In this document: positions 1 to 12,359 of the stretch, in pieces
How positions within the stretch are numbered: position 1 is the stretch's first letter
How the letters are laid out: every line of letters begins with the position of its first letter
NCBI GenBank assembly: GCA_035578905.1
Contig: JAQJVL010002162.1
Coordinates: forward strand, 1 to 64,000
Direction of reading: 5' to 3'
DNA: 64,000 nt
Source: Stictocephala bisonia
Lineage: Eukaryota > Arthropoda > Insecta > Hemiptera > Membracidae
Notes under the pieces: generated by a model
Told to the model about the DNA's origin: nothing
Databases searched by the model: none
What the model saw: the letters and a program-made list of their open reading frames with translations, nothing else
Position numbers and translations under genes: made by a program

Positions 1-1047
1 TAAATTTCTCTGTGACTACTTGGTTATGGAAGAAATATTTCCTAAAATATAAAACAATACACAGTTTTACTAAAAATTAGGAGGTTGATATTAGACGATT
101 ATTGTTGGCAAGACTAGAGCCATTATATCTTAAAATTGGGAATTTTTTGTTTTTATATTTTTATCATTGATGGAAAGATCCATTTTTTGAATGAAACCTT
201 TTATAGTTTGGTGTGTGGTGCTTTGGGTATATTTTCAATGACAACATTAACTATCCTCAACATCTAGTTTTTGTTTTCAGTCCATGTACTGTACGAGCCA
301 CCTTACCCACGCTCACTCGAGCCAATGATGACATTTGGAGCCAATAAATAGTGAATATTTATAAATGCCGAGGTGAACCAAAATTTCTTGAATTTTGTTG
401 GTATTTGAACTGTTTATTTTTTCGGATCAGTTTAGAAATGTTTCCTGTTTGTTTTAACTAGTTTTATATGATTTCTGCTTTAGCAGATTTTATCATCCTT
501 TTCTTGCACACTTATGATAATTATTATTTTATATTTATTATGAATTATAGCATTTTATTCATGTTTCTATATCGGTAATACTGCCTCTTACTCAAGTGCT
601 TGATTTAGGTAATTTAGTTTTAGTTTATTTACAATAATTCCCCTTGTCTTTATTGTACGTAACTGGAACCAAGATTAAATTATAAAATACATATACGAGG
701 TTAAATTTTTTATGTGTAACAATGTTAACTGTCCAATAGTGGTAAGATCTTTTTTTTTTCAAAAATTTCCTAGTTATTTAATGTTAAGGAAGAGAAGTAA
801 TGTAGAAGTATTTAGTTGATTACTGATGCGGGATTCTATTCCAGAAACATAGATCACACTAGGACCCTCTGTAAATGTTCTTTATCAGTCCTTGCAACGT
901 TCAGCTCTTTTCTTTATCTCTGGACTTCTCACTGAGTAATACAATCGTCCTAAGGTATTATAATAAGTGGGAATATATTTACTTGAGGTATATAGTTGAC
1001 TGCGGATAATGAGGGTTAATGCAGTTTAGTAAAGAGTAAACCAGTAT
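1..1047. other. A+T-rich stretch, nothing recognised
   Basis: No long open frame, RNA gene, tandem repeat or transposon terminus was recognised here. It reads as intergenic or intronic A+T-rich DNA. Confidence 0.55.
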
Positions 1048-1076
1048 AATACCATTGTACGTGTTTGGGTGGGTTG
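1048..1076 (+). repeat. lone unit of the G-rich 36-bp minisatellite family
   Basis: A single copy of the motif ATACCATTGTACGTG followed by TTTGGGTGGGTTG. It matches the core ACCACTGTAC-TGTA-G-GTGGGTGGG of the arrays at 24779, 57001 and 60284. It stands alone, with no tandem neighbour. Confidence 0.5.
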
Positions 1077-1334
1077 CTGTGCTGCTCTTGGGTACCCATA
1101 CCGTATAATTTCTAAATAAAATAACCAAAGAAAACAATGGTTCCATAGTTAAATTATATGATTATAAAACTAGATAACCAACTAACTACTTTAAAAAGGA
1201 TACAAAATTAAGGATATTTATCGTTATCCATTATGTCGACACCGACGTTAGATATATGTGTTAATATGGGGGTGAGCGCGTGTAACTAGAGTAGATTAAC
1301 GATTATAGTCATGTGTGCTGACTAAACTCGACTG

Positions 1335-1610
1335 TTCCGTAGAAAGTCTAATAGCCAAGGCAACTAAGGGTCCTACAGCTTTACGTCGAATCGCAAATCA
1401 CGTAATAGAACTGAGTATCAGGCTTGCCAATTTGCTGAAAATCAGCCTGTTTGACAGCCTGTTCGGTAGACAGGTAAGAACCTACACGACATCCAGAACC
1501 TGACTACCACCCAACATCGACACCCAAACCCTAGAATTTTCTGTACCAAATGGTAGAGTTCCAAACCGATGGTAACCATTGAGGGGACGCCATCTTGGTT
1601 ATATAGAGGA
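1335..1610 (+). repeat. dispersed repeat family, copy A
   Basis: It shares several blocks with the repeat at 19290-19620 read in reverse: GGCAACTAAGGG-CCTACAGC, then TACCACCCAACAT with a GACACCC-like stretch, then CCGAT-G-AACCA and GGACGCC. Between the first two blocks lies a segment starting GAGTATCAGGCTTG. That segment runs in the opposite direction relative to its flanks when compared with the 19-kb copy. The short open frame at 1315-1503 lies inside this repeat and is not considered a gene. Confidence 0.55.
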
Positions 1611-2257
1611 AGTCATAGAATGACCATACGACTTTGCCCACATGTAGCGTTTGTAATCAAATGTAACAAATAAGAAGCTTTCTACTGAACAAAAACAAAA
1701 TCATAGTTTAAATTTGTTGTTTAATATAGCAATTTTTATTGTTTAATAATATTAATTTATTGTTGTTTAATATACCAACGATAAATTATTATATAAACGC
1801 CTCAACTGCACTTATAATATTTACTGCGTCCAAACAAAGATAAAAATATCTTTATGGCAACTTGACAAACTCAATTTTTTACGCATATTAAACGCTGAAA
1901 AAGTTCCAAATATTAAAAATATATTTTTGTGAAAGTTTTTAATGTAGTTTTATAAGTTAAGATAAATAAATTTATAATTTGCTCAACATTTTTCTTATTT
2001 AGCGATAGTAGTATTGACCGTAGTAGGGATCAAAGTGGATTTTAAGCTTAGATCGACAACAATCTAATATTACATGTACTAAATCACATAGTCAATGGAG
2101 AAAAAGTAGAATGAAAATGCATTAAACCCAAATAAAGTTAAATAATTAATTTACCAATGTTTATTTATGACATTATTATAAATACATTACGAATAAGTAG
2201 ATCATAATATTAATATTCAATACGCTTTCTTATTTATATTGAATTGGACATTTCCAT
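1611..2257. other. A+T-rich stretch, nothing recognised
   Basis: Mostly A/T runs and no feature that I can support. Confidence 0.5.
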
Positions 2258-2840
2258 TTATGTCTTTATCACGTATTTGATATTGAGGGCGTATTGAGAG
2301 ATTGTAAAGCTTAGTGCCTTTTTGGAGGACCAACTAACGTCCACGTTAGTAAAGGAAACACTACAAAAGACGTTACCACGAACGATCACAGGGAGATGCG
2401 TTTTATAAGTAGAAAGTAATGAAAAAGAACCAACTGTACCTTTAGAGGAGATAGTGCATGTCTTGGAGCGAAGAACTGAGAAGATGAGAGATGACCGTAG
2501 AGATGGATCCACCAGGCCTGGGATGTCGATGTTGTCTAGTGGTCAGTTCGGAGCACAACACAACACTGTTTAGAGTTCACTTTGAATAAAATGCTGAGTA
2601 GATCGAGAGAAGAGAGATTGAGAAACCAAAAAAAACACGATTACTGGTTAATGAAAGAAACATTATAAACTATAAGAGAGGGTCACGGCAATCGCGACGC
2701 GAGATCCGAGCGAACCGTTCCGCATAGCATCATAAGTTCAACTGCGGGTTTTAATTTTAGGTATAGGGGTGAAGCGTGTTGACGGGGTTCACACCACCGG
2801 TTACAAGGGCTAGACTATGTCACCTGATATATGACTTTTG
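2258..2840. other. GC/CpG-richer block of unknown origin
   Basis: This block is clearly richer in G+C and CpG than its surroundings, for example CGCGACGCGAGATCCGAGCG near 2696. The minus strand is open for about 90 codons around 2258-2530, but I do not recognise the peptide and it has no proper ATG start at its listed end. It could be a decayed LTR or other retroelement, a promoter with first exon, or an old gene fragment. Nothing visible decides between these. Confidence 0.3.
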
Positions 2841-5110
2841 GCAAGTGCATGTGCATAGAGGCCAGTAATATTATTTAAATTTCAATATAGTCACAGGTGA
2901 ATATGTTATGAGTATGTGAGTAACAATTTATGCTTAAGATGTTATAAAAACAGATAAGAGGAACAAACTACTAAATTAGTTAATTATGAATTACAAGTAA
3001 CTATATGTAGAATATTTAAGACCAAGTACGGAACATCACGTAATGACGTATTACTGTAAGTTACTCTTAAAATAGTTGTACTTTCTGATGTCATCCTAAA
3101 TTCAGTATGAGTATTTAGCATGGGAAGTACTTAAAGTAATATAAGTTATTTCCAAATATATTAACGCCTTCAACACAATCATTTCTGTTTTAAATCTGAA
3201 TTTAATTAAATTTCAACAATCTATTCTTGAGATTAGTTGAGGTCGAGTGTAATGAGACATCAACACTGACTCTATTGTAGCCAGGGGTTTGTATTACATT
3301 AATGATTATCTGTCTCTCCCTTCTTTTTGAGAATTTACATTATTATTTTATTTTTAATCAACTCTTATTTACAAATTATATCATTTATTCAACAACTACA
3401 ATCAATACCCGTGTCTGGCAAAGATTATTCCATATCAATTTATGCTGAATAAAGGCACCGTAACAAACAATAATACTATAACAGTAATATATATGTAACG
3501 AGAATTAAGTGATTGTGGTCACTCACTAAAATTAGATCAAATTAACTAAGATATTCATAGGGCTAAACTATCCTTGGTATTTCTGGTTACTTTAGGATGA
3601 TTTGTGTTTTTGTTATGACTACGCAAGATAATAAATGTATGAAATTAAGAACTCGAATAATGTTCATGGATACATTTAGTACAAAATTCTGCAAGGTACA
3701 TATATGACTAACTATTTTCTTTAAAAACATATGTTCTAAACTAAAATAGTCCAATGTTATATGTTACGGTTTGGTGTCCATTATTTAAATCCAACAACAA
3801 CAAAATATAAATTTGATATCGATGTATTTATTTTACAGCAAATTACTACCTGGCCTATTGTTATCTAATATTCTTAAGCCTTAAATATTTGGAAATTCAG
3901 TAAATATGTTCTTGTATTTTGTAGTATCTTTATATAGGAAACACGATATTCTGAAACTGCCACTAGATTATATTTGAGAAAAATCGTAGCGTTATAAGAA
4001 ATGGAGCAGCACATTTCAGCTCAGCTGTTTCCTGACTCTTGCATACCGGAAGTAAACAGATATTGTTGATGGAGGAGCAAATTATGTAAAACTTTAAAGT
4101 CTCCATTTTATGAGGACAATATTGTAAATGTTAAGAATTGTGTTAGTTTTAAAATAAGCACTGGTAATTCCATTGCTATGCAGGGATTTTGTGTCATACC
4201 TTAATTACCTGAAGTAACATAAACAGTATAAATAAAATCAGTACATATGTACTGCAAATCTATAACACCTATAATTGTTATAAACATCACATTAAATTTT
4301 TTTTAAATAGAAGCTAAAGAGCGTGATTTTTACGCTATCAAATCCTATACATTTAAAACGGGATAACTATTGCGTATTACACTAAAAATTAATGCATGGT
4401 GAAACGTACATATTTTATACTTTGAGAAACGAACTGTTTACAAGTTCGTAAATACTCAAATATAAATAAATAAGTGGATAGATTAGTAAGTTGGTTTAGA
4501 CGCTAGATTTGTATTTATATTACATAAATAAACTAAGTTAACAGTTAAAAAATGTTTAAAAAAATACTGAAATCATGTGTCATAGCAAATGTGCTTATTT
4601 TAACTTGAATACCTAACCTTTACCATATCATATACATACATGCAATGTATCTCTTACTTGTATTCTAAATATGGTTGTGGACAAAGGCTTTGGAAAATTT
4701 ACTATCTGATAAATAACACAACACAATAAAAATGTTTGTAAAATAATAAAGTCGATTGTTAACGACAACGTAATAACAAATATCTGCACTTTTTATTTAC
4801 ATTTTACTTATTTTGAAGTAAAACTTATAGCAATTAGGCTTTCTTATTTTTGTTAAAAACAGTACACTAACTAGTATTATAATGGAGGATGTGCTCCTTT
4901 GTTGAAATTCTGTAGAAATACTGTGATAATCCTATAAAACCATCGAGCCTTATATAAAACGTATTGTGCACTATTAAACTGTTACCCCTTATTTTTGTAA
5001 TAGTTTCGTGTTACTATTACATTCTGTTATTCAAAGAGTTTTCCTCCTATCAGTAACAATACACATCTTTGTTAATTTCAGAAGGAGTTGATATTGGTAT
5101 TCTTCGTTTT
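2841..5110. other. A+T-rich stretch, nothing recognised
   Basis: About 2.3 kb with no supported gene or repeat. Splice-like signals occur at the frequency expected from base composition. Confidence 0.5.
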
Positions 5111-5267
5111 GCAATAAATTTTTACAAAATCACAAATAAAAAAGAGTTTTTACTAGGCCTTTCGCAAGCAAAGCCTAATAAATTTGTGTTGCCTGATGAT
5201 GCAACTTTTGATACTGAAAGGCCTAGTAAAAAGTGTTTTTATTGGTGATTTTGTAAACATTTATAGC
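5111..5267. mobile_element. short foldback MITE-like element
   Basis: The two ends are imperfect inverted repeats of roughly 50 bp. The left arm begins GCAATAAATTTTTACAAAAT and ends near CTAGGCCTTTC. The right arm, read on the other strand, begins GCTATAAATGTTTACAAAAT and ends with CTAGGCCTTTC. The centre carries a small stem, GTTGC-CTGAT-GATGCAAC. There is no coding capacity, and a target-site duplication is not clear. An A13-14 run follows directly. Confidence 0.6.
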
Positions 5268-7586
5268 AAAAAAAAAAAAAATACACATCCTGTTTAATTC
5301 TCTATTTAAACTATAATACTAATTTTTTTAATACTTTCACCATGATAACTCTCAATTTTAAATAGTTAGATTTATATTTCAAAGCGTCTATACCTATACA
5401 ATAATACAAAATACAAGATTTTATCAACTATTTGCTTAATTTAAAAGTATTATATAAAAAGTGGTCAATGACAAGAAGAAAGAATTCTGGATAGAACGGA
5501 ATCTTAGCAATGATGCTAACTGTAGTTAAAGTTTCTCATAAATGAGGAGTTTCAACAAGAGTTTTCTTAGGAAATGCTTAACCTTTCACAGCTACACTAA
5601 GTACATATTAGAAGTAGAAAGAGTGATTACTATTCCGTCTGCCATATCATGTAAACAATAACAATGCCTGGGTCTAAAATTTTGAATGAATGTCTACCCT
5701 TCAATAAATCAAAAATGAAGGGCAGAAACAAACTCAAGACGTGTTTTGTAGTGATTACAATCTGACTGATCTGTCTGAGCTTTTCAGATAATCTTCAGTT
5801 AGTTGTCCAGCTCTTATAGAAAACAGACAGGCTGGATAAGACAAAGAGAATGGCGTGGTGGTGTTGCCCTATAGATCTTATGTTTCTTGAAAGACAGTGG
5901 ACGTTTGATGTATAAGAATTTGCTTTGAAGGTTGCATGGTAATGGTGGGGGTAAAAATTGAACAAATCCACCATAAATCATAAATTAATAACATTTTACA
6001 ATTTTGAAATGCGATTTTACGACGTATAACAATAACATGTTTCCAACTTAAAATTCTTGTAATACTTAGGATTAAATAAAATATTTTATTACGACATTTT
6101 AAGTACATTTTTCCAATTGTTTTTAAAAATATTTATTGAATAAACTAAGAGCAATTGTGTTCTAACAACTACGATCTATTGAAAAACTACTTTATGTACC
6201 TTACTTATATTGTTATAACAATCAATGTAACAAATAAACCCGGCGTCATCACAATTATAACCGAACAATTATTAAGCATCTGCAATATTTAAAGGCCCGT
6301 ATTATTGTATATAATAAAAAATAGTCTTTATGATTAAAATAAATCTTAATAAGACTGCCAAATATATCATACTGAATCATACAATGTTAATTTGTTTCAT
6401 GTTACAATAATGTGACATGAAATTAAAAAAAAAGGTTTGTAACATAAATTACTTAAACCATTATTCTAATAAGACAATTATTTAACGTTGCAATAAAGTT
6501 CATCTGCTTGAAAAACACTCAGGGATGCGTAAAGTGACTAACTTCTTCTTAAATACTTTCTCTCTGGAACTACTTTTCACAACAAACAAATCATGTTCTT
6601 CATATACTTAGAGAATACATTATACTGATGATTACTTCTAATTAAAGATGTCTATTTATGATGATATTTCTATGAAACATCCATACATATTTGAAATCAT
6701 AAACAATGTATATACTAAAATATAAACCTTTATGTATATTATTGAGTTGAAAGTACAAACGTATAGTTGAACAATTACAAATGAGAACTTTATGGCGTAT
6801 TTTCAAAGTCGTTGAATCATATTTCTATCATTTTCATCTTTTAAATGATTACAGAATAAAATGTATGCACATTCTGTTATATTTGGTTGAATTTAGTGTT
6901 AGATAAATTGTAATTGTTTTATAATCAATGGATGTCCATGCAATTATCATTAACATGGAACTATCTACAAAATAGTATCTACTTGTAGCTTCTATATTAT
7001 AAGTAGATTTTGTGCAATTAAATAAAAAATAATGAACAGATTGTAGTTGGTACAGTCAGTGTTTTCACTGAGTGGCAACTCAATCTAAAGGAGACAAAGG
7101 AGCCTTAGGTCTTATAAACCAGGGTGTCGCTTGGTAAAACACAACATCTTTTCTGTAATTATTTTGTCAGGCTGAAGGCAGTTATTAAGAAAAAACGGCA
7201 AACATAAATTGTAATGTGTTGACAATTAATTTAATCATTAATTAATAATTATTTAATTACTTTTTGCTGTTTCAGATCTTTTCTTAAGAAAATCATAACA
7301 TTCACCAATCCATCACCGTTTGTTTTCAATTCAATATGCTTATTAAAACAAACTATAAAGAATGAGTAGAACTAACAGCATTCAATTTCATTATGAATGT
7401 ATCATAGTTTATAGTTTATATCACTATCGACATCCTAATGTATTATGAAATGAGAAAACACTTAATGTGTTTAACATCAATTATGAGCTATTCGAACCCT
7501 TCCTAAATCAACTGACTAACAAACAAAAGATGTGGGAAAATACTTCACTTCTGCTCAGAACATGTGGTGCTACAGACATATCGTGC
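5268..7586. other. A+T-rich stretch, nothing recognised
   Basis: It begins with a poly-A run (about 5269-5282). After that only A+T-rich unique-looking sequence is visible. Confidence 0.5.
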
Positions 7587-7687
7587 CTTTTCTGTTAATT
7601 CACTCCTACTACTTTTTTATCGCAATTACAGTTAGGTTAGGTTGGCTACTTAAGTTGATCACAAACTGGTGAATCCAATAATTGACT
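7587..7687 (+). repeat. dispersed repeat with TTAGG-like tract, copy 1
   Basis: It aligns along its length with 23955-24092. Shared blocks are CTTTT-C-GTTAATT-ACT, TTTTTTATC-CAATTA, a GTTAGGTTAGGTTGGCTACT tract, TTGAT-AC-AACTGGT and AATCCA. The tract is two units of the insect-type TTAGG repeat. Confidence 0.55.
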
Positions 7688-9588
7688 TACCACCCAATGC
7701 GCTCTCCGTGTGTAAGTTATTGGAAATCAATAAGATTAGGCCAGCGATATCGGATTCCTAGCCAATAAGGAATACCACAGTGGACGTAAAAAATATTGGG
7801 GAACAGTTTTTAGAGTAATAGAATATTTATCAAGCTTTAGTGAATTAAGGGAAACAAAAAAAGAATTATTAACGGAAAAGATTCGATATATTATAGTAAG
7901 CTTGACAAAAACGGTTAAGTGACTACGTTTACATTATTTGATTGACATACAGTTTTTATTTTTGGTAACCTTCTCAGTTATTGAAAAGATTCAAAAGAGG
8001 TTATATTATATGGTAAAGTAGATTACTTTTTCACTATTGTTTTGTTTATTTTTATGTTTTATATATTAAGATATAATAAAGCCATTCTGTATAATGTTAG
8101 TTCTTAATATGAATAAAAAAATCATTAAAGGTAAAAATTAAAAAAGTGCGATCTGCTCTTTACAAGCAAGTGAGTTATTTACGCCGGTATATTGTAAATG
8201 ATGAAATGAATCGAGTTATAAAAACTTCAGTCTTGTGTTGAAAAGATTTATTCAAAATTCCTTGAGATAATTGTCGGACTTAGAACCCATGGGTACATTT
8301 CAACTATCACTATTCCTTGGCTGCTCATTGCTTGATAGGGAATAATTAAATAAAGAGAATAATAGTATATTTCAGTAGTATTAGTTTCTAAACAAGTTGT
8401 TTAGTTCAAAGTGAATTTGCAATTACACGAATTACTAGTGAACTAAGTTTCTCATGATAATAAACAAGGTACTGAACTGTTTTGTACGAACATTCTAAAA
8501 GAGTGACATAGTTATAACAGTATTTCACAATCAGAAAAAGATAATGATGATTCTATCCGAATACATAGTTCAATATAATTTTCACATCCTATATTATTTA
8601 TTTAATTGTATTTTATCATAATTAACTATGATTTATTTTAAATCATAAAATATTTTCCATTTTATCCCTTTTTTATTATTTATAATAATAAGAAAAATTT
8701 GGAAAAACTATTCTGTTTTAATTAATGTGAGCACATTATCCTCGTATTATTGAGTATTAACTATGTACAGAGCAAGACTATCAACAAATCGTAAAGAGAG
8801 TGTTGTATATATTGTTTAATGGAATCTGTAGGCCGATCCGTAGTATTTACGAAATATGTTTAAAATCCACTTGCAATTTGTATAAGAAAATTTAGTTATA
8901 ACAAGGAAAAATTTCATTTTCTCATTTATTGAACTACATTTCATTCTTATCAAGCTATACATTTTGCACTAGAATTTGAAGGAAATGTTTTCAACGTAAA
9001 ATTAAACGTTTAGAGTGTCTATTAGTCTATTAAATAAATCATACATTGCAAAATCATTTGTTAAAAATATTTGACATTTATTTTATTTGTAAACGTTTTT
9101 CTGACTCCTCAAATTGAGAAATCCTGTGAACGAATGTCTCAGAGAGGCAGACAAATTGCCTTAGAGCCGTTAGAGACAGTAACAAAGGATTTTTGGAGGG
9201 GAGGTCTGTACAAAGAGCATAAATGGCCCAGGGTCTCAAATAGTCTTAACATTATAACATATAAAGGAACGTAATTAAATCAACTAAGTATGACTGCTTG
9301 TGTTGTAAAATTAGCAGCTCATTTAGTTTTTATTATACGTGTAAAATAACTTAATATGAGAACCCATTTTTTTTTTAAATTACACTTTGACGTTGATAAC
9401 TAAACCCCAAACAGCAAGGAGTATCCCATGTTTTTGCAAATACGTTCATCCCTTTTACTAAATAATTTATATTTTTTTACTGGCTAGACTTAAAGTTTAT
9501 TGAAAAGTTCAAAATCCGTCACATTGGTATTATTTTCAACTAACTGACAAACCTGATACTTACTTCCATCCTTTAGACAGCATTCGAA
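7688..9588. other. A+T-rich stretch, nothing recognised
   Basis: No supported feature. The small open frame at 9071-9274 has no recognisable domain. Confidence 0.5.
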
Positions 9589-9690
9589 TCCTGACCACCA
9601 CCCCACAATACGGATAGTCCAGACGTCTTCAATAATTTCCACACCGATAGCAACCTATGAGAAGAAGGTGGTGGTATTTAGAGAACAAAA
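9589..9690 (+). repeat. dispersed repeat family, copy B (fragment)
   Basis: It contains TTCGAATCCTGACCACCACC, then CCACACCGATAGCAACC. Together these match the ACCACCCAACA and CCACGCCGATAGCAACC blocks of copy C at 19 kb, read on the minus strand there. It is more diverged and shorter than copies A and C. Confidence 0.4.
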
Positions 9691-12327
9691 TCAATAACGT
9701 ACTATCTACAAAGCCTTTCTCCCAAAAGGTGGGTTAGATCAATAATGCATTAAAAATGAAGATTCAAAAAACACCCAAATAGGTTGAAGAAATACGGCCA
9801 ACATAGAAAAGTAAACATGTAATAAACTGAGCATAACAAATAAGCCAACTGACTTGATGTTGCTCTTCGTATTTTAATAAAGATCGATTAATGTTGACAT
9901 TGCTAGTAACAGAAGACATACTGTTCCTTAATATAAAAGAATAACTCACTTGGAAGTCTGCATAGAAATGAATTGTAGATCAGTTAACTTGCTTGAAACA
10001 CACACACTGTTATCTACAACTGTTAACTGATCAGAGTTATTTATTAGACAATTTTGGTTTTTAAAAATCAGAACTGATAAACTACAATTGCGGGCGGAAT
10101 GGTATTCCATCCGTCGTGGTACTGAAGAACTACTATAATTTGCTTTCTCAAATTTAATAGAAGCATACATGTTTATTTTGATAAAAAAAACTATGATTTA
10201 AAATATTACAAATGCCATGGTTAATAACATTACTATGTGTACGATTATTAAAGTGCTGATTATTGCATTTGTATCCTACGTCATTATGTAATTGGAATGC
10301 AGGCTGAGATGTTTGATCAATCACAGAGGCCTCTTGTGATATCAGCAACTGTCAGATGCCTACTGGGAGAATCAGGGAGCCCAATAAGGCTTAGATGTAA
10401 ACACTTGATACCTCAGAATGTACTAATTATCGGTAACATTAGCCTTTACTTTTCCCCAATTAGAAGTAGAATGTAACATTTTCTTTGCAGTATAAATATC
10501 GTTGCCTGAAGTCTACTGAAACTGGGATTATTATCTCTAAGCACATTTATAGACAAGCCTTTTTAGAAATTTGATCAAGATTAACCAATTCCTAACTATC
10601 AAAACCTATCTATTCAGTTTTGTTAGTTTAAATTAGAATTAATGTATCAGTCATATATTTCCATTCAAACCCCATTATGGCAGTTTCGTTTCTGTAACGT
10701 TCATTACGTTACGGGTTATTCTTAAAACTAAAATCAATTGCATGTAGTCTTAAAATCTTCACAGTTTTATTTTGGGTGCTAACTCAAACTATATACCTGC
10801 CATTATTCAATGCATACAAAGATTAGTTTATTAATAAATAAAAATTTAACTTATTGCTAGTATTCCTGTGTTAACATTGACATTGACCTCTTGTTATACC
10901 GAATTCCATTGACATAGTCAGAGAACCGTTCATATCTATGTTCACCAACAACTTGGCTTTGATTAGTACTTGAAGCTCTCTGTAATCAATCACAGCAAAG
11001 ATATTATTTTCTTCATAAGATGCAATAATTAATAATACTGTTATAATTAATGCAACATGTGATCAGCCATGTTGTTAATTAATAACGCATATAGATTATT
11101 AATTAGAATAGAAAAGTTAAAGTAAGAAAGGAGTTGAACTAAAGTGGAGACGTGGTAATTAGCTGTTTAGAGAGCTTCAAAACAGACGGTTGACAGTTCC
11201 TCCTCTGAGTTGACACTGCATTCCAATATCTCAGATCCTAATTAAGACCCACCTAGAATGAGACGCAACACTGTTTCCTTCAACACAAAGTCTTTGATAA
11301 AGATTTAATTTACATTAATTATTATGTGATTTATTTGTTTTCTCAATTTAATATCACTTATTGTTAAAATTACACTAATTTTGTTTATGTTCCAACTATT
11401 TTCCAACTAACTTACACCTTATATGCAGTCTATCTTTCATGGTAACGTAACCACTTCAACCCAAACAAGGAATCGATATACTTTTTTTATTATTATTAAT
11501 TACATAAAATAATGATATTTAAAGAAAGTTTTTCATTCTTATTCAGTTATAGATTATTTGATAGTAAACATTATTATTTGTGAATTCTTATTGCATCATA
11601 ATATTGAGATATTTTACAAAAATGGATAGTTTTAAGACATTTTTCAACTACGTTAGTATATCAATAGCAATAGCAAAAAGTAATACGGTATGTTTATATA
11701 TACAAATCACCTAGAGATTTCTTTAAGCCCGAAATTGCCATTTACAGTAGAGCGTATTTATTTATTTATTACTTTAAAATCTCCCATCACAGAGTTGTGT
11801 TGTACATTACAACATAGTATAATGTAGCATTATGTTATACGATGTTGTGGTAGCAGAGTGGTAGCAACGTGACGCCACCTTTCCAACTGAGTACAAAATA
11901 GTTTGCCAAGATAATAGCGCAAGAGGTAATAAATTGTTATATGATCTATAATTTGAATTTTAGCTGCACAATAACATTAATTTGCCACTCGCTTGCTCCT
12001 CCCATTTTGTATACCTACCAATTGTATACTAGCATGTTCCCTTATGTATATGTCAAAGTGACTCAACACAGTCGACATAGCCCATTCCTTATTAGGAAGA
12101 CTCATTCCCACTATGACAGTAATAGCATCTGATACAATAGGGGATACATTATAAATAGCTATAACTTTATTTATTCATTGCTGTATGTCATCCACACTCT
12201 TATAATAATTTATATTCTCCTTAAAATAAGCACAAAGTTGTGTCAGCATCTGAAATCTGAGAATATTATAGTAAATAATGCTAAAATTAACCTACTTTTG
12301 GCACTGACAAAGTATTATTATAATGCT
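9691..12327. other. A+T-rich stretch with one small hairpin
   Basis: No gene supported. A hairpin at 11810-11848 pairs ACAACATAGTATAATG with a GATGTTGT-ended arm. It is followed by TAGCAGAGTGG, which resembles a tRNA A box but has no matching B box downstream. Confidence 0.45.
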
Positions 12328-12359
12328 GACCCAACCACCCACCCATAAACGTACATTGG
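12328..12359 (-). repeat. lone unit of the G-rich 36-bp minisatellite family, reverse strand
   Basis: Read on the minus strand this gives CCAATGTACG-TTATGGGTG followed by GGTGGTTGGGTC. That is the same core as the arrays at 24.8, 57 and 60 kb. It is a single unit with no tandem partner. Confidence 0.5.

Noticed and set aside
11840..11870. tRNA A-box-like TAGCAGAGTGG
   Set aside because: No B box at the right distance and no acceptor stem. The nearby T-rich ATTTATTTATT stretch is not positioned as a SINE tail for this head.
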